Origin: an uncultured bacterium
Lineage (GTDB): Bacteria; Myxococcota_A; UBA796; CAJQPC01
DNA: 47,019 bases
Assembly (NCBI GenBank): GCA_905480105.1
Contig: CAJQPC010000018.1
Location: forward strand, 1 to 47,019
Direction: 5' to 3'
The notes below the pieces were generated by a model. It was not told the origin of the DNA. It saw nothing but the letters and a program-made list of their open reading frames with translations, and searched no databases. Every line of letters begins with the position of its first letter. Positions within the stretch are counted from its first letter, which is position 1. Of this stretch, positions 42,240-47,019 are shown one piece after another. The position numbers and the translations under genes are program-made.

Positions 42240-45203
42240 CTACTCTGCTGGGGAATCTACGGCCGGCTCGGCTGCTGGACTGGGCTCGGCCGCGGCGGCT
42301 GGCTCGGCTGCTGGGGGCTCAGCCGCGGCAGCAGGAACAGGCTCAGGAGTCACTACAGCAGCAGGGACAGGGGCTGAGGGGACAGGCTCGGCCGCATTCC
42401 CCAGGTGAGGAAGAGCCTGTGCAGGCTGCCCAGAGACCGGAGCGGGGGCACCCTCGGCCTTGCGACGTACAACGGTGTTGCCGCGGTCCGAGGTCATCTT
42501 GACCTCGGCCTGTGCAATCTTGGCAGCCTCGGCAGCCTTCGCAGCGTAGGCTGCAGCAATCTCGGCGGCCTTCTCGATCTCTACAGCCTGACCGCTGGCT
42601 ATCAACATCTCCAGCTTGGCCGCCTGCTGTTGCAGGCGCACCTGAGTCGCGCTGCCAGCAGCAGCCAGCTTCAGGGCCAGAGAGAGTTCCTGGTGCGAGG
42701 CGAAAACCTTGCCGCGCGCGAAGAGCAGCTCCCCCATGGCGCCACGCGCCTCGGCCTCGTGTGCCTTGGAGACCACTGCACGGGATAGACGCCGCTCGGC
42801 GTCGACCAAGCGACCGCTGCGGGTGTCTACTCGAGCCAGCGCGATCTCCACGTCCACATTCTTCTTGCCGGCGGCCTTGAGGGCCTTGCGGGCAGCCCAA
42901 GTGGCACGCTCCAAGTCCCCCTCGGTGTCCAGGAGCAACTCAGCGAGCTCCAGATAGGGCTCGTGTCCCTTCACGCCGCCCTTTAGGCTGTCCTCCAGCA
43001 GCTCCTTGGCCTCGGCGATCAGTGCCTCGCGGCCAGTCTCGACGATCAGCGACTGCTGACGAAGCAACCGAGCCAATCGGCGCTGGTGCACCTCTCGACC
43101 CGGCTCGAGCTCCAAAGCGTAGCGGATGGCGTTGGCGGCATCGCCGTAGCGCTCGGAGCCTTGTGCAGACAGCACTTCTCCCAGCCGAGAGTAGGCTTCG
43201 GGCTGGGAAGCGTCTAACTCGATGCTTTCACGCAAAACGATCTCGGCTTGTGCCCATTGGCGCTGCTCGGCCAGGACGGCTCCCAAACGACGAGCCAGGC
43301 TACTTTCCTGTGGAAAGGCTGCGCGTCCGCGGATCAGAGCGTCGGTGGCCAGGCCCTGGTCGCCCTTGCGACGGCGACTCAAGCGCCAAGATGCCTCATA
43401 GTGGTAGGCCTGGGGGGTAGGAGCCACCTCTTGGACATGGTGAATCTGCTTCTCGATCTCCTCGACATCACAGTCCAGAGCGGCCATTGTCTCGGCCTTG
43501 GCCAAGAGCATCTCAGGGTGCTTGGGGCTCTGCTTGAGCAGCTGACTGATCCGCTGCCGGGCCATTTCCAAGCGCGGCGTGCGGCCACGGATCAACCCAA
43601 GAACGCTGTCCAGCATGCCGTCCTGGTCCAGGTAATCCAGCTCACGTCGGCTGCGTTCCCGACGAGCAGCAACCAGGGTGCGGTTAATCTCCAGCGAGAG
43701 CGCCAGCTTGTGGGCGCCGCTGAGGCCTGCCACACGACCGGCGATCAAACGGGCCACCTTCTCCATGGTGTCAAAGTCGGCCAAGTCCCGCAGGGGCAGT
43801 CCGCGCGCGATCACAGGGTGCAGGCTGTAGATCCGGGGGTCACCGTGCAGGCTGACCTCTACCAACCCCAAGCGGGTGAGCTGCACGCGGGTTTCGCGGC
43901 TGATCTCTAAGTTAGAGAGCTCCTGGCCAGTCAACCCCACAGGGCTATGGCCAATCAAGAACAGGGCCTTTTTCAAGACCGGGGAGAGCTTCTCCACTCG
44001 GCGAACCAGATGCCGCTGCAGTACCTCCGTGTTCTCGACCTGGACCATCTTGAGGAACTTCTTGTCTTCGAAGACCTTCTCGCGCTGGTCGGACTCCCGC
44101 CAGCGAACGGCAAAGGCGCGAACACCCATCGGGTGGCCAGCAGTCTGGTTGTGCACTTCGCCCATCTTGTCCCGGGCCACCTCTTCGGCGTGGTAAGCCT
44201 CGAAGACTCCGTAGACCTCGCGACCCTTGATACCAGCCACCTGGACCGTCTGCACGACCTCTGCCACACCCTGTATGCGAGGCGCCTGGGCGCTGATCAT
44301 GACCACACAGGCGGTCTGACCGGGGCGGGTGAGCAGGGCCTGGACCAACATGCCCAAGCGGTCCGAGCGGGCCATGGAGCCGTCGCGGTACAGCGTGCCC
44401 TCCAGTCCACGTAGCGTGACCACTTGGCCCTTGGCGGACTCGGTACTCAAGGCTGCGATCAAAGCGTCCACAGCAGCAGCAGGGCTCTCGTGACTCTGCT
44501 CCTGGAAGGCCTTCTTCATCTCGTCATCGCCAAAAGCGTCGGCGATCAAAGCACTCAGGCCGTCAAAGCCTGCGTCCCGGCGAAGCCTGTAATCAAAGGC
44601 CTGGGTCAGGCTCTCTTGCTCGCTAAGAACCTGGGAGAGCAGCCAGCTACGGCCAACGCCAGCGGCGCCGTGAAGCAGCACAGGCCCGCCGGCGATCAGG
44701 GCCTCGGCCAGAGCTACCTTTTCCTCCTCGCGGCCCACCAGGAGCGGCCGGGGAGCACCCGAAGTCTTCTTCTTCTTAACCGGCGCTGCCGCTGCCTCAC
44801 CCTGCGGGCCCGAAGCCGGCAGACCACTCAAGAAACCAGATGCTTTGCCCTTTTCGTGCTCAACGCGCATCAGGCGCAGAGCGATAGGCAAACCGAAGGG
44901 GTTAAAAATAGGCGCAACCAGCAGCACGTTGGGCTTGGCCTTGGACTTTTTTAAGACGCTGGCAAGCTGCTCTAAGGCCTGGCCGTCGGCGAGAGCGTCG
45001 GGCTCCACCAAAACCAGCAGACCGCCTTGGCGGCCGATCACGGCTGCCAAATCGTCGGCGTTCAGATCGCGCGCGCCCAGGTGGTGGATAGGCAGACCTG
45101 GACGCTCAGCCAGAGCAGCACGGGATGCGGACTCGCTCTGGATACGGCTTCCTGCGATCAGTACGCAGCGCCCTTTCTGGATCGCTGTGACAACGCGCTT
45201 CAT
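42240..45203 (-). CDS. Large STAND-like protein with degraded P-loop, TPR repeats and Ala/Pro/Glu tail
   Basis: From the ATG at 45203 the protein has 987 residues. Residues 1-120 form an alpha/beta domain (AIQKGRCVLIAGSR) loosely like SIR2/TIR-type N-terminal domains of signalling NTPases, without their catalytic residues. At 156-159 is VGRE, as before STAND ATPase modules, then LLHGAAGVGRSWLL (176-189), a P-loop in which the essential Lys is Arg185. The expected Walker B is VVTLRG (261-266), with no acidic residue. Helical winged-helix-like parts follow, then about eight TPR-like pairs (600-880), and a tail (905-987) of Ala, Pro and Glu. It looks like a STAND protein turned scaffold or pseudo-ATPase. 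It diverges from the pseudokinase gene. Confidence 0.78.
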   Translation of the reverse strand: MKRVVTAIQKGRCVLIAGSRIQSESASRAALAERPGLPIHHLGARDLNADDLAAVIGRQGGLLVLVEPDALADGQALEQLASVLKKSKAKPNVLLVAPIFNPFGLPIALRLMRVEHEKGKASGFLSGLPASGPQGEAAAAPVKKKKTSGAPRPLLVGREEEKVALAEALIAGGPVLLHGAAGVGRSWLLSQVLSEQESLTQAFDYRLRRDAGFDGLSALIADAFGDDEMKKAFQEQSHESPAAAVDALIAALSTESAKGQVVTLRGLEGTLYRDGSMARSDRLGMLVQALLTRPGQTACVVMISAQAPRIQGVAEVVQTVQVAGIKGREVYGVFEAYHAEEVARDKMGEVHNQTAGHPMGVRAFAVRWRESDQREKVFEDKKFLKMVQVENTEVLQRHLVRRVEKLSPVLKKALFLIGHSPVGLTGQELSNLEISRETRVQLTRLGLVEVSLHGDPRIYSLHPVIARGLPLRDLADFDTMEKVARLIAGRVAGLSGAHKLALSLEINRTLVAARRERSRRELDYLDQDGMLDSVLGLIRGRTPRLEMARQRISQLLKQSPKHPEMLLAKAETMAALDCDVEEIEKQIHHVQEVAPTPQAYHYEASWRLSRRRKGDQGLATDALIRGRAAFPQESSLARRLGAVLAEQRQWAQAEIVLRESIELDASQPEAYSRLGEVLSAQGSERYGDAANAIRYALELEPGREVHQRRLARLLRQQSLIVETGREALIAEAKELLEDSLKGGVKGHEPYLELAELLLDTEGDLERATWAARKALKAAGKKNVDVEIALARVDTRSGRLVDAERRLSRAVVSKAHEAEARGAMGELLFARGKVFASHQELSLALKLAAAGSATQVRLQQQAAKLEMLIASGQAVEIEKAAEIAAAYAAKAAEAAKIAQAEVKMTSDRGNTVVRRKAEGAPAPVSGQPAQALPHLGNAAEPVPSAPVPAAVVTPEPVPAAAAEPPAAEPAAAAEPSPAAEPAVDSPAE

Positions 45204-45349
45204 GAGATCTGGCTCCCTACCCCAATTGGGGCAGCTTTGATAGGCCGCCCGACTAACTGGTGCCCCGAGCCCTATCAAGGCAGCGGTCGCCCTTGTGCGC
45301 GGAGGATGGACCACCGCTATACTCCTTCCCCCAACCCCACCAAGGAAGC
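45204..45349. promoter_or_regulatory. Shared divergent control region of the STAND-like and pseudokinase genes
   Basis: This 146-bp gap holds several elements. A 12-bp palindrome CCCCAATTGGGG lies at 45220-45231. An 8-bp inverted repeat TTGATAGG / CCTATCAA lies at 45237-45244 and 45271-45278. A plus-strand -10-like TATACT is at 45318-45323, with TTGTGC 19 bp before it. The palindromes are close to the start of the STAND-like gene and could be operator sites. All are by eye only. Confidence 0.4.
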
Positions 45350-47019
45350 ATGCGGCCGCCTCTGTCCACCCTGAGCACCGAGCGACCCTTGCCCAGCACT
45401 GCGCCGGGCGTGAGCCGTTTTAGCATCGAAGATGTGCTGCTCAGCGGGCAATTCCTCATTGGAGATGAGTCCCTGGCAGAACGCGCGGAGGCCTTGGTCT
45501 GGGGCGGGCCCTTCATGCCCTTGACCATCGAGCGCGGCCCCGAACGCAGCTACGTGCACCTGCCACAAGGCCTCGTCTTTAGCTTGGCCGACACTGAGCC
45601 TTTGCCTGCACCAGTGGCCTTCGCCATCGGGTTGCGGTTGGCCGAGGCACTGGATCAAGTGCACAACAATCAAGCTGTTCACGGCCACCTGCACCAAGAC
45701 AGCGTGGGATTTGATTTAAGTGGCCGCCTTAGGATCGCGCCGGCCTTGCACCATCCACTCACCCACGAACAGGGCCACAAAGCCACCCCAGCAGACGACT
45801 GCCTTGCCCTGGGCCACATGCTCGCCCACATGTTGGGCTGGAGCCCACCTGCCTGGAGTGAGCTTCCCTTAGAGGGCGTGCACGCCAAAAGCGCCAGCAC
45901 CATCCTGCGCGGTCTGCTTCGAGAGCGTGTTCGCCTGCGCCTGTCTCCTGCTCGTGCGCTGCGCCAGACCTTGGCCAGTCTCTTCGTACGCTCTCAGATA
46001 GCGGATCCCGACGCCCCCCTGCGTGCATGGCTGAGCGAGCAAGGTCTCCCTCAAGCCAAGCTGGACAGCCCCGGTAAGGTGGTGTTGCCCTTGGCAATGG
46101 TAGACGGGATCCGGCCCCAGCGACAAGTGCCCGAGGTGACCTCGGACCCGAAAGAAAGTGGACTCTGGGCCCAGCCCACCCCCGAGCCAAACCCCGGGTA
46201 CTTGGCCAAAGCCCAAGCTCCCAACCTCTCCGCCACCGCCACCGCCAAGTTGTCTCCCTCCGAAGACGACAAGCAGGCCCAAGAGAACTTCGTCCACCTG
46301 AACAAAGAAAAGATCACGTTGGTCTTGCCCAACGATGAGCCAGCAAGGGTGTTCGTTGGGGCAGGCTCTTCGGCCGAAGATGTGCTCATTTTGGAGCTGG
46401 ATGAGGCCGGCACAGACGATGAGAATGGTTCTTCTCTGGCCTTGGACGAATGGGAGGACGACGAGAACGAAGACGAGGACGAGGACTCTGGGGCTGCAGA
46501 GGCCGACGAGTACGACGAGTACGACGAGGCCGACGAGGACGACGAGGACGACGAGTACGAAGCAACGCACATCAAAGTCGGGCGCATAGAGGCTGAAGAA
46601 GCGGTCCGTGTTGAGGCGATGCGTTTGGCTGACGAGGACCGGCGAATCAAAGCCGAAGAAGACCAACTTGAGGCAGAGCGCATCGAAACAGAGCGCATCG
46701 AAGCCGAAGAAGCCCAACTTGAGGCAGTGCGCATCGAAGCCGAAGAGACAGCGGCAGCGGCAGCGGCAGCGGCAGAGCACATCGAAGCCGAAGAGGCAGC
46801 GGCAGAGCACATCGAAGCCGAAGAGGCAGCGGCAGAGCACATCGAAGCCGAAGAGGCAGCGGCAGAGCGCATCGAAGCCGAAGAAGCAGCGGCAGCGGCA
46901 CAGCGCATCGAAGCGGAGCGCATCGAAGCGGAGCGCATCGAAGCGGAGCGCATCGAAGCGGAGCGCATCGAAGCGGAGCGCATCGAAGCGGAGCGCATCG
47001 AAGCGGAGCGCATCGAAGC
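45350..47019 (+). CDS. Pseudokinase-like protein with acidic stretch and long IEAER repeats, cut by window edge
   Basis: The frame is open from the ATG at 45350 to the right edge: 556 codons, C-terminus missing. Residues 1-205 resemble a protein-kinase C-lobe: [13 protein letters not shown], then [21 protein letters not shown] (110-130), where the catalytic loop HRDLKxxN reads HGHLHQDS and the DFG motif is lost. This marks it as an inactive kinase fold. A poorly structured linker (206-340) follows, then a strongly acidic stretch (about 350-403, rich in DDE/DEY). A helical region comes next with IEAEE and [10 protein letters not shown] units, and finally about eight IEAER pentapeptide repeats, likely a long single helix or coiled coil. 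It diverges from the pseudo-STAND gene. Confidence 0.75.
   Translation, partial: MRPPLSTLSTERPLPSTAPGVSRFSIEDVLLSGQFLIGDESLAERAEALVWGGPFMPLTIERGPERSYVHLPQGLVFSLADTEPLPAPVAFAIGLRLAEALDQVHNNQAVHGHLHQDSVGFDLSGRLRIAPALHHPLTHEQGHKATPADDCLALGHMLAHMLGWSPPAWSELPLEGVHAKSASTILRGLLRERVRLRLSPARALRQTLASLFVRSQIADPDAPLRAWLSEQGLPQAKLDSPGKVVLPLAMVDGIRPQRQVPEVTSDPKESGLWAQPTPEPNPGYLAKAQAPNLSATATAKLSPSEDDKQAQENFVHLNKEKITLVLPNDEPARVFVGAGSSAEDVLILELDEAGTDDENGSSLALDEWEDDENEDEDEDSGAAEADEYDEYDEADEDDEDDEYEATHIKVGRIEAEEAVRVEAMRLADEDRRIKAEEDQLEAERIETERIEAEEAQLEAVRIEAEETAAAAAAAAEHIEAEEAAAEHIEAEEAAAEHIEAEEAAAERIEAEEAAAAAQRIEAERIEAERIEAERIEAERIEAERIEAERIEAERIE
46771..46890 (+). repeat. Four tandem 30-bp coding repeats
   Basis: Units beginning at 46771, 46801, 46831 and 46861 are 30 bp each. 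The first three are identical, and the fourth differs at a few bases. Each encodes [10 protein letters not shown] or a near copy. The repeats keep the frame of the pseudokinase gene, and the near-identity of the DNA suggests recent expansion. Confidence 0.95.
46901..47019 (+). repeat. Eight tandem 15-bp coding repeats reaching the window edge
   Basis: The unit GAGCGCATCGAAGCG (first copy starting CAG) occurs seven times in full from 46901 to 47005, with an eighth partial copy to 47019. It encodes the pentapeptide ERIEA. The last six full copies are exact. The array continues past the window, so its length is unknown and assembly or length variation is likely here. Confidence 0.96.

Noticed and set aside
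45869-47013. Two long minus-strand open frames (about 320 codons each) with very repetitive products
   Set aside because: They are reverse-frame readings of the acidic and IEAER repeat DNA of the plus-strand pseudokinase. Low-complexity repeats keep all frames open.
46771-47019. Tandem repeats that could suggest a CRISPR array
   Set aside because: Units are directly adjacent without spacers, are of 30 and 15 bp, are not palindromic and stay in the reading frame of a gene.

Overview
This is a high-GC, gene-dense chromosomal segment, most likely from a member of the Myxococcota (former Deltaproteobacteria). Evidence for that: three exact copies of the palindrome TGTTCCACGTGGAACA, the myxobacterial form of parS, around mnmG-rsmG-parA-parB; many short-signal lipoproteins; a secreted protein whose C-terminus looks like a MYXO-CTERM tail; an OmpA protein with thrombospondin-type-3 calcium repeats; and a cytoplasmic hybrid histidine kinase. 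The mnmG-rsmG-parAB block with clustered parS suggests the window lies near the replication origin, but I found no DnaA-box cluster or dnaA here. I see no tRNA, rRNA, IS element or CRISPR array.

Layout. 1-6.3 kb (minus strand): a translationally coupled pair of GHKL (Hsp90-like) ATPase-fold proteins, the first cut by the window edge; a parS site; a zinc-ribbon membrane protein; and a GT39-like glycosyltransferase. 6.4-12.2 kb (plus): a lipoprotein, then mnmG-rsmG-parA-parB-udk with two more parS sites, one inside rsmG, and a parAB promoter. 12.3-18 kb: an Ig-like lipoprotein, a PLP desulfhydrase/deaminase-family enzyme, a second lipoprotein candidate, a TPR/coiled-coil/LysM envelope protein and an M3 peptidase. 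18-24 kb (plus): a run of overlapping genes with a deoxysugar cassette (a dehydratase-type aminotransferase fold with His in place of the PLP Lys, two SDR sugar enzymes and a CAT-fold acyltransferase), then an M20 peptidase and a lipoprotein with a duplicated domain, ending in a bidirectional terminator. 24-30.6 kb: a small membrane protein, a lamin-tail/metal-binding surface protein, OmpA/TSP3, a lipoprotein-like MltG and an ABC-F ATPase. 30.6-36.6 kb (minus): an amidase, a second and unrelated M3 peptidase, a DUF5995-like protein, a PAS hybrid histidine kinase and a truncated haemoglobin, the last two overlapping by 4 bp. 36.8-38.5 kb: divergent NAD kinase and a DapF homologue whose two catalytic cysteines are both serine. 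38.5-42.1 kb: a doubtful small ORF, a B12-binding radical SAM enzyme and a methyltransferase with a regulatory domain. 42.2-47 kb: a large STAND-like protein with a degraded P-loop and TPRs, divergent from a pseudokinase with an acidic stretch and long tandem IEAER-type repeats that runs off the right edge.

The points most worth following are the Ser/Ser DapF, the globin-kinase operon, the ColD-like sugar cassette, and the facing pair of degraded signalling proteins (pseudo-STAND and pseudokinase). All gene functions are inferred from reading motifs; no database search was possible.
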